Shown: positions 1 to 11,685 of the stretch, in pieces
How the letters are laid out: every line of letters starts with the position of its first letter
Position numbering within the stretch: position 1 is the first letter of the stretch
Assembly (NCBI GenBank): GCA_022494885.1
Contig: JAGVSM010001386.1
Coordinates: 310,001-374,000, forward strand
DNA: 64,000 nucleotides
Direction: 5' to 3'
Source: Micrasema longulum
Taxonomy: Eukaryota; Arthropoda; Insecta; Trichoptera; Brachycentridae
Notes under the pieces: generated by a model
Databases searched by the model: none
What the model saw: only the letters and a program-made list of their open reading frames with translations
What the model was told of the DNA's origin: nothing
Translations under genes and position numbers: made by a program

Positions 1-252
1 GCAACGCCAGTCAGTCAGCCCGCGAGTTCAGTTCACTTCAGTCCAGCTTGACGACGTCACTCAGTTCCAGTATTTAGTTTAAGTGCAGTTTCTTCAACCC
101 ATCATCGCCGCTACGCTCGCGCTACACAACCAAGTGTTGTATCTTATTCGCCATGTAATAAATACGCATTAAACAGCAACTTCGTGTCTTCTCTGTCAAT
201 CTCTAACTGGGGTAAGAACTCCAACCAACTCTCTCAACAACCCATTCTTACA
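1..252 (+). mobile_element. Partial LTR (3' portion), retrotransposon-like
   Basis: This block is clearly richer in G+C than its surroundings. It has TCAGT-type initiator strings near position 10, an AATAAA signal near 158, and ends in ...CTTACA. The order initiator, polyadenylation signal, CA end is that of the R-U5 part of an insect LTR. What follows (GAATAAACCC) is not an obvious tRNA primer-binding site, so this would be a solo LTR or the 3' LTR of an element lying outside the window. The matching 5' end cannot be seen. The LTR family is not assigned. Confidence 0.4.
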
Positions 253-420
253 GAATAAACCCGTGGCTAGTGTCACGGACAAATGGATCATGGGTTTTAG
301 GTTCGAACCCGCTCTACCACAGTTTGATTATCATTTTCTTACAGTAAATTCTTTACAATTCCTTAAAAATGGAGCAGAAATTTAAATATTTAGGAAAAAA
401 ACGCAAATAATAAAAAAATA
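253..420 (+). mobile_element. tRNA-derived SINE, family B, copy 1
   Basis: A tRNA-like head (GTGGCTAGTGTCACGGACAA, then a B-box-like GGTTCGAACCC) is followed by a body containing TCTTACAGTAAATTCTTTAC and AAAATGG. The same head-plus-body order recurs at 18268-18420 and 61068-61220, which defines a dispersed family. No cloverleaf with paired acceptor ends can be drawn, so this is a SINE and not a tRNA gene. Confidence 0.6.
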
Positions 421-1137
421 TCTTAAAAGAGTGAAAATATAAAACTAAAGTTATTTGGAAAAAAATGTATTTGATAAGTTTATTAAATTTGATATTTTGT
501 TAAATCAACTCATTAAGTTTTTTTAGAAGTGATTACTTTAATTTGCCAAAGATATGGCATTTGCTTTGTAAAGAGCAGTCTAGACTTTTTAATTAATTTA
601 CGAATGTATTTCTCCATTTCAGTGATCGCACCACTTGCTTGTTAGCAAATGGATGCTCAAAATTGGTCTGGTTTGCGATATGCGTTATCTTTTTTTACTT
701 TGCCACTGAACCCTAAAACAATGAATGCAATTAACTACCTTGTATTGGAGTTATGGTTTGAAACTTTTCTTGCAGTAGTCAAGATAAGATCAAATCCCGC
801 GGTCAGGAAGGAGGGACACTTGACGTGGTTCCTTAATTATTATACGACTAAGTGAATTAAATGATTTATTGATAGCAAAAATAACTTATTTGCGATAGTT
901 ATGAGAATATCAATAGCACATTCACAATAACAACTCGGATCTTAACTTTTTTTGTTATATGCATTTAAATAATGTTAAATATTGAATATGTTGGGCCTGA
1001 GACAAAAATGTGGTACCTACCCACAGTAAGAATCACAACATCTTAAACAGGGTCCAGTAGGTAGCAAATAAATTCAAAGTGTAACACACATACATTAAAC
1101 GTGGCATAACCAATGAATTAATTTAAATACATGTTGT
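421..1137. other. AT-rich stretch, no gene seen
   Basis: An open frame at 649-855 (+) gives 68 residues with no recognisable motif and no repeat or coding context. It is most likely chance. No other structure was found. Confidence 0.5.
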
Positions 1138-1400
1138 CGGCCTCGCGGTGTAATGGTCAGTGCGTTTGTCTACCATGCAAGAGGTCTCGGGTTCGTTTTC
1201 TGACATGCTTGATATGAAATATTTATTTGAAAGGGTGTTTTCACACCAGAATATTTTCATAATCCATAGACTGGTACCAGCAGCGTAAGACTGATAATCT
1301 TAGCTTCATGTAACAAAAAATAAAATCATCAAAATACGCTGCGGTTGGTGTACCAATGCAGTGCCCTATGCACCATTAGGTATGGAAAGGGAATGATGAT
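1138..1400 (+). mobile_element. tRNA-derived SINE, family A, near-complete copy
   Basis: The tRNA-like head has an A-box-like GTGTAATGGTCAGTGCGTTT, then CTACCATGCAAGAGGTC and a B-box-like CGGGTTCG. The body has a conserved 3' part (TGGTGTACCAATGCAGTGCC, CTATGCACCATTAGG) and ends in a short ATGATGATGAT run. This is the best copy of the most abundant SINE here. Other copies or fragments lie at about 1956, 2061, 20735, 37185, 37565, 38310, 50625, 56716 and 57896. Confidence 0.75.
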
Positions 1401-1955
1401 GATACATTTGCGTTTGCTTTGTAATCTGACTCGTAAGCCACGAACTGTTTCCGCGTTGTTTAACAAACCATTTTTCTAGTTAAGCCATGGATTATTTTTC
1501 CAAATAAGACATTTTCTCCGCATACCGAAATATTAACACAGCGCGTTAAGCTTTCTCATAAACTATTCCTAAGCAAAATAATGAGTTTTTTGTTTCCTAG
1601 AGATAATTTATGAACAATGTGGATGTAAATGTATATTGCCGCAGAATAACAAAAACTAAATTGGACAATAAAAACGGGGGATAAAAGAGATTTGAATAAA
1701 CATTCTGAGCACGCATATATTGTCAGCTCCAAGCAAAATGTTCAAATCTACAAAAATTAACAAAAAAAAAAATTGTTACAAATTGGGTTCAAATGGGTTC
1801 TAGTCCCGTAGTAGTGGACTCAGAGTCAGAGGTTCAATATTTATTTATAAATCTTTTTCCAGTATAAACAAAGATTAATAATAAAAATAATGTGACCTCA
1901 CTGGGGTAGGACACTTACAATTATGCTTTAAAAAATTTTTTTACAGATGAGTAAA
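1401..1955. other. AT-rich stretch, no gene seen
   Basis: No open frame of note. A short string near 1795-1840 (GGGTTCTAGTCCCGTAGTAG) faintly resembles a SINE head but has no supporting body. Confidence 0.4.
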
Positions 1956-2060
1956 AAGTAATCGCAGCGTATCTTATTTACATGAAGGTAAGACGACCAG
2001 TCCTACGTTTCAGTTACAAGTCCAAAGACCATGAAATATGCTTGTATAAAAACACATATT
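1956..2060 (-). mobile_element. SINE family A body fragment, inverted
   Basis: The complement carries the central body of family A (a CGCAGCGTATCTT complement, the 'pale' GACCAGTCCTACGTTTCAG segment, and GGACCATGAAATAT-like text). It has neither head nor tail. It abuts a plus-strand family A copy head-on. Confidence 0.55.
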
Positions 2061-2272
2061 TTTGTGTGTAATGGTTAGTGCGTTTGCCTACCATGCAAGA
2101 GGTCTCGGGTTCAATTCCCGATATGATTTATATGAAATATTTATTTTAAAGGGTGTTTTTACACTATAATGTTTTATAGTCCTTGGAAAAAAAACAAGAT
2201 ACGCTGCAATTGGTGTACCAATGCAGTGTCCTATGCACCATAAGGAGCTGAAAGAGAATGGTGATAAATTAG
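2061..2272 (+). mobile_element. SINE family A copy
   Basis: The head GTGTAATGGTTAGTGCGTTT is followed by TACCATGCAAGAGGTCTCGG, a B-box and the family A body, including GGTGTACCAATGCAGTGTCC and CTATGCACCATAAGG. It lacks some central bases relative to the copy at 1138. Confidence 0.7.
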
Positions 2273-3130
2273 TATTAAAAATAAAAATCCTGGAAAATCG
2301 TTGATGTATAACTTTTAGTTCGATCTAACAATATCGTATAGCTTTTTTGTGGAAGCTGTTTCTTTCACTGTTTAACTTCGTTCTCTAATAGATTTACCCC
2401 TTTTGTCTGTCTGGATAGTGTAGTGTGCGCATCCCCTAAACTTGAAAGCTTTGTCTACTGAAATCGGTGGATTCAACTTAATGCTCGGTGACACGAATGT
2501 ACAGTTGTCAGATTGCGGCCCTAAAGCTCTCTAAGCGTAGCTACATATTTAGAGCAGTTACACTAATACAAACAGTTAAGGTTTAAACACTGCAATTTAA
2601 AATACACTTTATGGCGATAATAAGGTTAAGATAGTCAAGTTAGTAGAATTTCGTTTAAATTATTGAAAAGGTATCCAAAATAAAATTCCACTGAATTCAA
2701 TTCTAAATTTATTAATTGATATATAATACTTTTATATGTACACATATGTACATGTATATTTAAAATACAAAGCATCGTTTTTAGTGAAGGATTTTTTTTA
2801 TTTTTAATGAGGACATATTTTTTATATGTTATATTGGATTATACATAATTTAAGGGATTTTTGATAAACACACCAAGTCATCGGAACAATACGCACAATC
2901 CTTCGGTTACAGCAATTCTAATAATAAGCGAGCAGCCTGTTGGCCACATGTCCGGATATGATACCTACAGTCTACAATAACCACCCTTTCGATGTCATTC
3001 TTTACTTCGTTAACCATAATGTTGGAACAGTGTTTTAAATATTTATGGTTTACTTTTTTGAATGAACCCTTGAAAAACTATCTAATATTCTTAATGTTTA
3101 TTTTTTGTAAATTTATTGATATAATTTTAA
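2273..3130. other. AT-rich stretch, no gene seen
   Basis: No coding frame, TIR pair or family match was found in this stretch. Confidence 0.4.
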
Positions 3131-3610
3131 ATTGCTAGAATTCCACTCGTCCATGCGTTTTATAGCAGCAGGACGATTGGTAATCTTGCTTCAATATGTA
3201 AATATTATCAACCATAAATTTTGTAAATGGGGTCTAAAATTTCAACAGCCCATGCACTCAGTAGCTGCAAGACCTGTTATAATCTAACTCCTACTTTTGA
3301 AAATGAGTTTTTTTACGTCGTTATTTTAATATCACTCAAACAATTTACTTCATTATCAAATTAAAACAAAATGTAAATGGGGACTAGATTACTTACATTT
3401 CATGCGCTCTGTAGCTGCAAGATTTGCTGTTACCCAGCTCCTATAATATGTAAAAATTGAAATATACCATAATTAGAAAGGAGGAACTAGAATCCTAATC
3501 GTCCATGCGCTCTGTAGCTGCAAGAAGTGCAGGGATATTTATTTATTGTACAGCGCCTTTAGGGTGATTTTCACACAAATGGCGCTATATAAATTATCCA
3601 ACTATATGTA
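3131..3610 (+). mobile_element. L2/CR1-type LINE 3' end with degenerate minisatellite
   Basis: About four diverged units share GTAAATGGGG..CTAG, CCATGCGCTCTGTAGCTGCA and CAGCTCCTA; they begin near 3140, 3220, 3370 and 3480. They lead into a 3' tail at 3546-3600 (TACAGCGCCTTTAGGGTGA, then GGCGCTATATAAATTATCC). The same tail ends the L2-like copies at 26236-27020 (-), 36664-36980 (+) and 56590-56700 (-). No coding part is left here. Confidence 0.6.
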
Positions 3611-3954
3611 TTATGCTGTTTTCTGTTCTTTTTTATTTCTGTTCAATATAAGTAATATTAGTAAATTCATAATTCGATTAAGGATGCTAATTATTTTAAG
3701 AAAAAAAATAAAGTAAGTTTCATAAATATTATACGTATAACTGAAATCTTAATTTAAGTAAAGCGAAAGATTGTGAAAAGTAAAGAAAAAGTCTGGTAAA
3801 GGTGGTGATCTTAGTAGTTATTCATAAATGACATTATTTAAAAAAAAAAAATGTAATCTCAAAAATTAATGTAAAGTCATATTAGTGAGATAATTTGCGA
3901 ATTAAACCAAGAAAATATAAAGTAGAATTTTAAATGACAATGTACAAAATTGCA
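3611..3954. other. AT-rich stretch, no feature seen
   Basis: Mostly A/T homopolymer runs and simple AT sequence. No frame or repeat match was recognised. Confidence 0.4.
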
Positions 3955-4215
3955 TATTACAATGTCATCACATCTGGTGGGAAAACGGATTCCCAAGCTG
4001 ATGCGGGGCGAGACATAGCGGGAGGTGAAGCCCTAGGGTTTCTACGATATAGTGGATTGAATTTTAAATTTCATTTATAAATAAATGAATATCCTCGATT
4101 CGCGATATGCAATGTCAATCAGTCACATCCCCAAAAAATTTAATGGATCAGGAATGGAAGCCACTAACCTGGTTTGTTCTTGATGGAATTGGGGTAGCCC
4201 GACTGGTCTATTGCG
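3955..4215 (+). repeat. Dispersed repeat, family D, copy 1
   Basis: This segment matches the reverse complement of 39525-39775. Shared landmarks are AAGCCCTAGGG/CTTCTACGATAT near the left, a central AATATCCTC...GCAATGTCAATC, and AACCTGGTTTGTTCTTGATG at the right. Left-to-right order is kept over about 250 bases. No coding frame is shared (an open frame at 4123-4350 on the minus strand is not present in the other copy), so the element is non-coding and of unknown class. Confidence 0.6.
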
Positions 4216-4496
4216 GGCGGCTTCAACATTAGAACAGGCCCCCGATCTGGAGCTGAACACTGGTGGTTGGTAGAAACAAAGTCTAAGATGCGGCGCACGT
4301 TCAACAAAATAATATATATGACACGAGGTCTTGCTGTGGCGGGTTATCAAAGGATACTAAAGGTGGGAAGTGAACAGTTGTTGTGGGTAAAAGGATGTTG
4401 AGTTGTGATAATAATCGACAAATGCACACTCACATATGTAATTCGCAACCAACTCCGCTGTCCCTATAAGAAATTAATACAGTAGATATCAGTGAG

Positions 4497-4728
4497 CCGT
4501 TCACCCTGTAACCGGCACTCACTCTCCTTTTAATATCTTTCTCAGTCTTTTCATCCCTAGTACTCGTAGTTTCCTGATACACAAACTCTTCTCCATGATT
4601 CAGAATGTGAACGGAGGTTCACACTGATCTTACATTTAGTTATATTTTCACCCCTTTCAAAAACCATTACTTTCGATTTATCGACATTCATCAGCAAATC
4701 GCTTTTCTTGCATACATCGTAGACTTTT
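4497..4728 (-). pseudogene. RTE-like LINE, internal fragment (thumb region)
   Basis: The complement matches the RT thumb portion of the RTE-like copy at 16577-17785. It encodes remnants of the '...NQVEEFVYLGS' and 'VDKSKVMV' stretches in broken frames. Both ends are missing: the conserved C-terminal 'FGHVERM' part and the catalytic RT core are absent. It is a short scrap of the same family as 12905-13660 and 16577-17785. Confidence 0.7.
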
Positions 4729-5550
4729 GTGAATTATGATTTTTTTATGTTTATTTGAAGAACTTACTACTTTTATCTGTCAATCGTTATATTTTTTCGT
4801 GGTTCGTTGTAAAACTAGAATAATTTATTTTAATCGAGATATTTTAAGAAAATGTTCAAACTGGTTACTTTGCACTTTTCACGTCCTATAAGATTCACTT
4901 ATTGACTTAATTTTACTGAAATTGCGAATGAAAAAAGTTTTTAGCGCCTCCACAAAGCTCATTTTCTCTGAGCCTTCGAAAACTCAATTAAAACTTAACG
5001 TTCCAAGTCTAGTATGAAAAGCCAAATGGAAATCTTTTCCGGAATATTGTCATTACTATTAGAGAAATTACTTTATAGATGAAGAAAATGCATTGTGTTT
5101 TTTATGCAGACAAGCAATTTATTTCTTAGAAAGACAAGCCCCCGTGAATTACAAAATTGGTATACGCCAAAGCTTTATTTTGTTTCAAAGAAATGGAAAA
5201 GCTCACAGCTGGTGATTCTAGCGAATAAGCTTTTAATTTGTAAACTTAGTAACTACCATTAATCCTACCGTTCTTGCCTTTCTGCTTTGTGGATCAGAGA
5301 TAAAGAATTATATTTACTCCTCACGTAACAATTTAATCTAAGGTAATAATTTTATTAACAATAATTATTATTTTATATTTTCTAAGAAAAATAAACTCCA
5401 TCATTAAAACATCTTTTTATAAGTGTTTTTTTCAAATTTAAATATGAACTCTAAAAGTAAAACAAAATTGTCAGGAAGAACATATTCTACTATATATGAT
5501 ACTCTATTTGCTTTTAAGATATTTTATTATATTTGGTAACAAACCTTTAA
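4729..5550. other. AT-rich stretch, no feature seen
   Basis: No open frame, repeat family match or palindrome was recognised. Confidence 0.4.
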
Positions 5551-5554
5551 AATA

Positions 5555-5690
5555 TAATGTTAAAAAAACGAAAGTTAGAATTTTTGATAGAACACCTTTT
5601 GTTCGCGTTCTATCGAGGAAATTCAGCTGCCAAAGATTTTCGCGATATTCGCGTGGTGTACGGTGAAGATGCTCGGAATTATTGACTTAA
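5555..5690 (+). pseudogene. mariner transposase N-terminal scrap
   Basis: The text TTGTTCGCGTTCTATCGAGG, AATTCAGCTGCCAAAG and GTACGGTGAAGATGCT is the DNA version of the mariner helix-turn-helix start ('FAFNQGNKAAKAARDIYAVY' type). It is also found at 20300-20400 (+) and 51440-51560 (-). Frames are broken and no TIR could be identified around this copy. Confidence 0.55.
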
Positions 5691-7400
5691 TTGTTTTAAA
5701 ATAATGAAGGAGAATACATTATTGACTAATTTGATCTTTTATTTTTTTTATTGAGTTCTATTGTTTACTTAATTGGAAAAAAACGGACTAAACTTATGTT
5801 ATTCGGTGAAGTGCCATAAGCGCTATCCGTTTTGTGCTCGGAGGGCCGGCCATGAAATGATTGCATGCAAAGACGCGCGGCTTTGCACGCGCTTTACGCG
5901 TAGAGGTCAAGTATAAAAAAAAAATTTAGATTTCATCCACTCGGAGACATCCATTAGAAGCTTGATGAAATGCATGAACACGAGGAGGTATTTAAATTAT
6001 CGATATGACAGCGGTTTAAATGAGAAATTCTAAAAATTTACTAAAATTTCGCGACCTGCTGGGAACTGCCATAGCAATACCTACAATGAAAGCATCCACC
6101 CCTTTCCCGAAATTGTTCGTAGAAACTTGTGTTTTCCTTTAGTTTTGCATATTACTATCAATAAAAAAAAAAAATTAAGCGAAAATTTAATATTTCTTTA
6201 CAACCGCGAAAATATCAAAACAAGAAAACTTTAAAAGCTTTCATTGTACCCCTTACTGCAGTATTGTTAATTTGTGATCAACGAAATACACATGGTCAGC
6301 ACAATCACCTTTTTCTAATTTCCCAGTATGACAGTGAAGGAATACAGTGTTAGTTCCAAATTGAGACCGTGGCCGCACGCTCCAAATCCCGCCTCGGAAA
6401 GGAAGAGGAACGTAGTAATACAAACAAATCAAACAACGACACAAAACCCAAATTCAAATAGGAAAGATAAGAATAATTTAGCCTATACAACATGCACTCT
6501 AGCAACAGAAAAAACAAAACGTATCTATACCAAATCACAGAGGAACATCAAATTATCAAGACAATACTGGCAAAATTCTACCACAGATCCTAACATGGTC
6601 CCTATCGAACTCGGGCGAAATTACTTCTCGTCATAATACTGAATCACTCGCAAAAACCATTATCCTAATACCAACAGTAGAAACAATTCTATGCTCTTAC
6701 CCTATTCGTCCTAATCAGCAGACATAAATTAGCAATACCTAGAGTTACAGAAAAGGTTAACACCCAATCTTGCTTCTTGCGGTGCCATATCAGGACGTTG
6801 GCGCTAACTACAACGAAAACATTACGGTCCTGCGTTACTCCGAGGCCAAAACAACTGCTTGTTGGATGTACTCGCCTTAGTGATTCATGGGAAAGGATGA
6901 CCAGAGTGGTTTCCCGTTGCCTTCTCTGGTGGATTTTTCTGTCGGGATTACTTTCCCTTAGCTGGTTAGTTCTGGTTTGTAGGCGCCAGAAACTCGTTAG
7001 TTTTCAGAAACTTTTCATCCTCTCGTCATCTGCTGTTATCACACCGTTATGAGTGTGATCCCATTGCCCAGGGTTCGTGACGTGTACGTTAATGCGGTGG
7101 AATGCAACTGGGTATTCGCAGCATTTAATAGAATTATACTCTCCAGTAAGATGTGATCCACTGCTACCCTAATGATGGTTCGAACACCCAATACATGAAT
7201 TATTATTCTTAGTATGTGTCCAGGCGGATAAAGAATTCAGTTTAATGTATGTGAGATAAAACTACAATCCTAGACGAGTGATTTTGACTCGATGTCTAAA
7301 CTCAGGTAAAAATTTTCAAAAGGAAAATCAAGTGTAGATATGTCCACCTTGTAGTAAAGTGTTTTGAGAGTTATCTTTATTTGAGGTTTTGATTCTATTT
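5691..7400. other. Unassigned stretch with GC-rich patches
   Basis: Two G+C-richer patches stand out, 5820-5910 (CGGAGGGCCGGCC, then CGCG-rich text) and 6770-7190. A 102-residue frame at 6328-6636 (+) and a 91-residue frame at 6777-7052 (+) have no recognisable domain. The first is Asn/Thr/Lys-rich and overlaps equally long frames on the other strand. They look like remnants of an unidentified element, not host exons. Confidence 0.35.
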
Positions 7401-7574
7401 ATGGCAGGGCAAGTGTAAAATATTTGTTTTTTAGTTGCTTCCCTACTATTTTTTTTTTGTCAGGACTAGCACATCAAGATTAATCACCATCATTCCCATT
7501 CCATTTTTATATATTTTTATATTTTTTTCATTGTGTATTTTTGTATTATATAATTTAGTATTCAATCTTATTTG

Positions 7575-8075
7575 GCATATTATTTATTACTCCTATTTCT
7601 TACTACAGTTAAGAGTGAGCTAATGGAAACCATATCTCAATTATCATTTCAATTTTATTTTTGTGTACTATATATTATTTTTCTATTGATTTCAATGATA
7701 TTATCATTTGGTTTTTTTTTCAATACTACTATATTTTACAATTATACTTTTATTTGGTTGTATTTAATGATACTGTTATTTTGTATATTTGATGATGTAT
7801 GAATCTAAATTTGTGTAATTTATAATTTACATTTTAATATTTATATCTGATTATCTTATTTAAGTTGTATTCTTTAGAGTTTTATTATTTATTTCTTATA
7901 CCTTTTTTTCAGGGTTATTATTATATTGCACCACATGTCATTATATTTTAATCTAATTAATTTTACTGAGTATTTTTTTTGTTATTTATTATGGCTTGAG
8001 ACGAGCACATCTTAAAAAGCCTTAATAAGTTCACTTATATTTAAACGAGTGTAATTTTGAATGAATAAATAAACA
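7575..8075 (+). repeat. Family H repeat, right-facing copy (LINE 3' UTR-like)
   Basis: This T-rich block ends in GAATGAATAAATAAACAAAT, a typical A-rich LINE tail. It matches the reverse complement of 8335-8760 over nearly its whole length, with shared strings such as AAACCATATCTCAATTATCA and TTTCTATTGATTTCAAT. The overlapping frames at 7435-7623 and 7572-7802 are Phe/Ile-rich artefacts of the base composition. Confidence 0.6.
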
Positions 8076-8334
8076 AATAACCTGGGCGTTATGCTACTGG
8101 GTGCAAACAGAGAAAAGATTACGAAAAAACTAAGAATATTGATAGATCACGTAAGAATAAATGAAAACTATTGGGGCTTATGTGTTTTTAATAACTGAAC
8201 ATTTAACTACAAGATTTTTTTTATTGCCTCCGATAAATTGTTTTTTATTTTTTAATTATTTAAAACTGCTCTTTTTTTATCTTTGTGTAAAGTATACGCA
8301 GATTTTTTTTTCTACAAATAAATTTTCAAAATTA

Positions 8335-8760
8335 CCCTCGTTTAAATATTAAAGAATTTATTTAGGCTTTTTAGGATGTACCCGTGTCCAACCATAATAA
8401 TAAACAACAAAAAAATACAAAGTAAAATTAATTATGTTAAATCATAATGACATATGAAGCAATATAATAACAATCCAGAAAAAAGAGGTATAGGTAATAA
8501 ATAATAAAATTCGAAAGAATACAATGTATTATGATATTTTTTTTAAATACATATATATTCAAATATGAATTATACAAATTGAGATTCATACAAAATAACA
8601 TTTTCAAAATAAAATTGAAATAGTAAAATGTAGTAGTATAGAAAAAAAAATAGTATTGAAATCAATAGAAAAAGAATATATACATAAAAACATAATTGAA
8701 ATGATAATTGGGATATGGTTTCTAAAAACTCACTATATACTATATTAAGCAATAGGAGTA
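8335..8760 (-). repeat. Family H repeat, left-facing copy
   Basis: This is the inverted partner of 7575-8075, separated by about 260 bases. The frame at 8570-8752 (-) is the diverged counterpart of the frame at 7572-7802 and shows the same 'METISQLSFQ' start, so the similarity is of the DNA and not selection on a protein. The 3' end of this copy reaches about 8335. Confidence 0.6.
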
Positions 8761-11685
8761 ATAATTTATTTATTTATTTTTATTTTTTTATTTATTTATT
8801 TATTCACACTTATTATCAAAATACAATTCCATATTCACTTTGCCCAGCTAACAAGGGTACATACCCCGTTCCAAGCTAGGCAATTACATTTTAATATATT
8901 ATAATACTTAACAAATTAATATAGAGCACAGACAAACAAAATATAAACTTATTCGGATACACATTTTGATTCATATACATACAGACATACACATATATAC
9001 ACACATGTATATATAAATATACACATATATACATATGTACATACACACACACGTACATACACGCATGCGCATACACATACATACATTCATAAAAACATAG
9101 ACAATTTATTTATGCGAAACTTCATGGTTGTCATCTATAAATATATATTTTTTAAATTATTCTTTATTTTTTATATTTTATTTTTGACATCCAGTAAAGT
9201 TCTCCAATCCGTGGCATGCATCAACTTTTCTGACTCCCTACGACCAATGTCATGAAAGAGCGAGGTCAACACCTTCCGTAACTTGACAACACTCCTGTCT
9301 TTCCACGATTCTGGCAAAAGGTTATGGACCTTTTTGCCTACGTAATAGTGTTGTCTCGATGCCAGAACAGTGTTGACCCCTTCACTTAGTATCAGATCCC
9401 TATTAGAGTATCTTGTGTTATGGTTGTGGTTGACGCTTGGGTAAATGTCTCTCTTTATGTGTGTAACCACTACCGTTCTCAATATATACTGTTGAATAAT
9501 ATTCAGTACTCTGAATTCTTTGAAGAGCAAGTCACTTGGATAACGAAATGTTTTTTTTTAAATGACTCGGATCAAAGATTTCTGTGCAATTATAATAGGT
9601 TCAAGGGCGGTTTTTGTGCAAGCTCCCAACCAATTAGACCGTAAGTCAACACAGAATTTGCCAGTGCATGGTATAGGTGTTTCAAGTCCGGGACTTTAAG
9701 TATATTTCTAAGTGGGATAAAAAAATGTATTAAGCGCCTAATTTTTGCAGTTATAGTTTCAATTTGTTCATTCCATCTCAAATACTGGTCTATAATTATT
9801 CCAAGATATTTTATACTTTGAACACTACTTAGTTTTTTGCAGTTGCAATTTACCATCACTGAATAATTATGTAGTTGAAGTTCGTGAATTTCATTAGGTT
9901 GCCCGGCGGAAGTTGCACTAAAACGTATGAACTTTGTTTTATCCGAATTTAAAGTCAACAAGTTTTCGTCTAGCCATTTTTTAATATAACTTAAGTCATT
10001 ACTTGCTTTTTTTATGAGTTTCTGACCAAGTTGATGCGCTATAAATTATAGCTGTATCATCTGCAAATGAAATGATTTGTCCAAGTGATGGCTTGTTACA
10101 AAGTTCGTTAATATATATCAAGAACAGCAGTGGTCCCAAAGTGCTCCCTTGTGGAACACCAAATGAGAGCTGAGCAGGTTCGCTCAAGTCACTACCCACT
10201 TTCACCTTCTGAAATCTTCCACTTACATAGCTGTTTAACCATTTATATAACTGCCCTAGGATTCCTATATTATGTAACCTTTTAAATAGAATTTTATGTG
10301 AAATAGTGTCAAAAGCTTTAGCCAGGTCCAAAAAAATAGCCAAGCATTTTTCCCTATTGTCTAGATGTTTAGCTATTGTTTCAGTCAATTTAGCTATTGC
10401 GTTTTCAGTACCCATGCCTGTCCGAAATCCATATTGGTTTTCTGAGAGTAAATTATTTTTTTCTAAATAGTTATTAAGTTTTAGTTTGACAATTTTTTCG
10501 ATAATTTTAGAAACAGTATTGAGCAAGGAGATTGGTCTGTAGTTTTTAATATGTTTACTGTCACCATTTTTATAAATTGGTATTACAGTCGATTCTTTCA
10601 AATGTTTCGGAAAAATTCCTATATCAAAACTAAGATTAAATATGAATGCTAATGGTTTTGCTATATATGTTTTAATTGATTTTATAACAATTGAATTTAT
10701 TTTATCTGGACCCGTGGCTGTGCTCAGTTTCAAGGAGTCTATAGTTTTTATTATTTCAATAGGTGTTGTTGTAATTTCTTCAATTTTATGTGCTGAAGCA
10801 AGAGATGGTATATTATAAGCCAGGGTGTCTTCGTTAGATTTTAATTCACTAAGAATATTTTGGGCTAAAGTGTTTCCAACAGAAGTAAAATAGTTATTCG
10901 CATGGTTTGCTATCGATTTAGTGTCTGATATTGAAGTTGTGTTATTTATGTCAATACTGTCTATTTGGGTAGTTTTCGATTTTGAAGTTCTTGTAATTTC
11001 CCTCACTATTTTCCACATCCGTGCAGGGTCGCAGTTACTATTTTCGTAAATCAGTTTTTTGTAGTAGTTTTGTTTCGCTAATCTTATATTCTTTTTACAC
11101 AAATTTCTATATTTCTTATACTCGTATTGAATAATTATATCGCTAGGATTTTTACTGGCTTTTACATGTAATTTATTCCGTTTGTGAATATTTTGTACTA
11201 AAGTATTGGTTATCCATGGAGTGAATTTTAGTTTTTTGTGAGAGACATTTTTTGTGGTCGTGTGTTTGTTTATGTATTGAGTCAATGTTGTAATGAATGC
11301 GTCCATTGCCATATCCACGTCATTCTCCATAAAAACTTTTTCCCACATTTCGTTTTCTAGATCATTTGTCAAATCAGAGTATATTATTTTTGTAACGCGA
11401 GATTTTTTTTCTTTTGTAATGTGAGATTCAGATTTGGTACATATGGCAATGGTGTGATGGTCTGTTATATTAGAATGAAAAGTAAAGGCATCGAAACCAT
11501 ATATTCCTTTTGTTATAATATGATCGAGACCCTGTTCGCCGAGAAAACAGGTATATTCATTTGCTTGATGGTGTTTATTGTTAATCGTGTTTATGTTGAT
11601 ATCTCCAATAACGATCTGTTTCCTGTGATCTCTCATGTCATTGAGTATAGACTGAAGGGAATTAATATGCAAGAGTGAATACTTA
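8761..11685 (-). mobile_element. Jockey-group non-LTR retrotransposon, 5'-truncated
   Basis: Read on the minus strand it holds the end of an endonuclease domain, a full RT domain, a C-terminal region, a 3' UTR with TACA/CA-rich simple sequence (8940-9090), and an A-rich tail of AATA repeats at 8761-8800. The 5' end is cut near 11685 inside the endonuclease. That is the usual result of incomplete reverse transcription. Among all elements here it has the fewest coding breaks, so it is probably the most recent insertion. No clear target-site duplication could be fixed because both flanks are AT-rich. Confidence 0.85.
9174..11680 (-). pseudogene. Endonuclease/reverse transcriptase ORF of the Jockey-group LINE
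   Basis: The longest frame (9999-11747) gives 582 residues. Near its start it holds 'VIGDININTI' and then 'ITDHHTIAI', the closing motifs of an exonuclease/endonuclease/phosphatase-type endonuclease. The RT domain follows with 'TGPDKI', 'NYRPISLL', 'FLDLAKAFDTI' (motif A Asp), 'GVPQGSTLGPLLFLIYIN' and the catalytic 'FADDTAI'. The reading is lost at a T7 run (10007-10013) and resumes one base later in the frame 9590-9961. It shifts again near 9600 and 9550 and ends in the frame 9171-9530. One extra base in the T7 run explains the first break. The first roughly 20 residues of the long frame are probably flanking DNA, since similarity begins near 'INSLQSILND'. A polyprotein for target nicking and cDNA synthesis is known for this group; this copy cannot make an unbroken one as written. 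Confidence 0.88.

Noticed and set aside
6328..6636. 102-residue open frame as a gene
   Set aside because: Low-complexity Asn/Thr/Lys content, a comparable frame on the opposite strand, no domain, and no context.
6777..7052. 91-residue open frame with Leu-rich segment as a membrane protein
   Set aside because: Lies in a GC-rich decayed patch; no homologous domain recognised and no flanking signals.
8891..9082. Tyr/Met-rich 63-residue frame
   Set aside because: Translation of TACA/CA simple sequence in a LINE 3' UTR.
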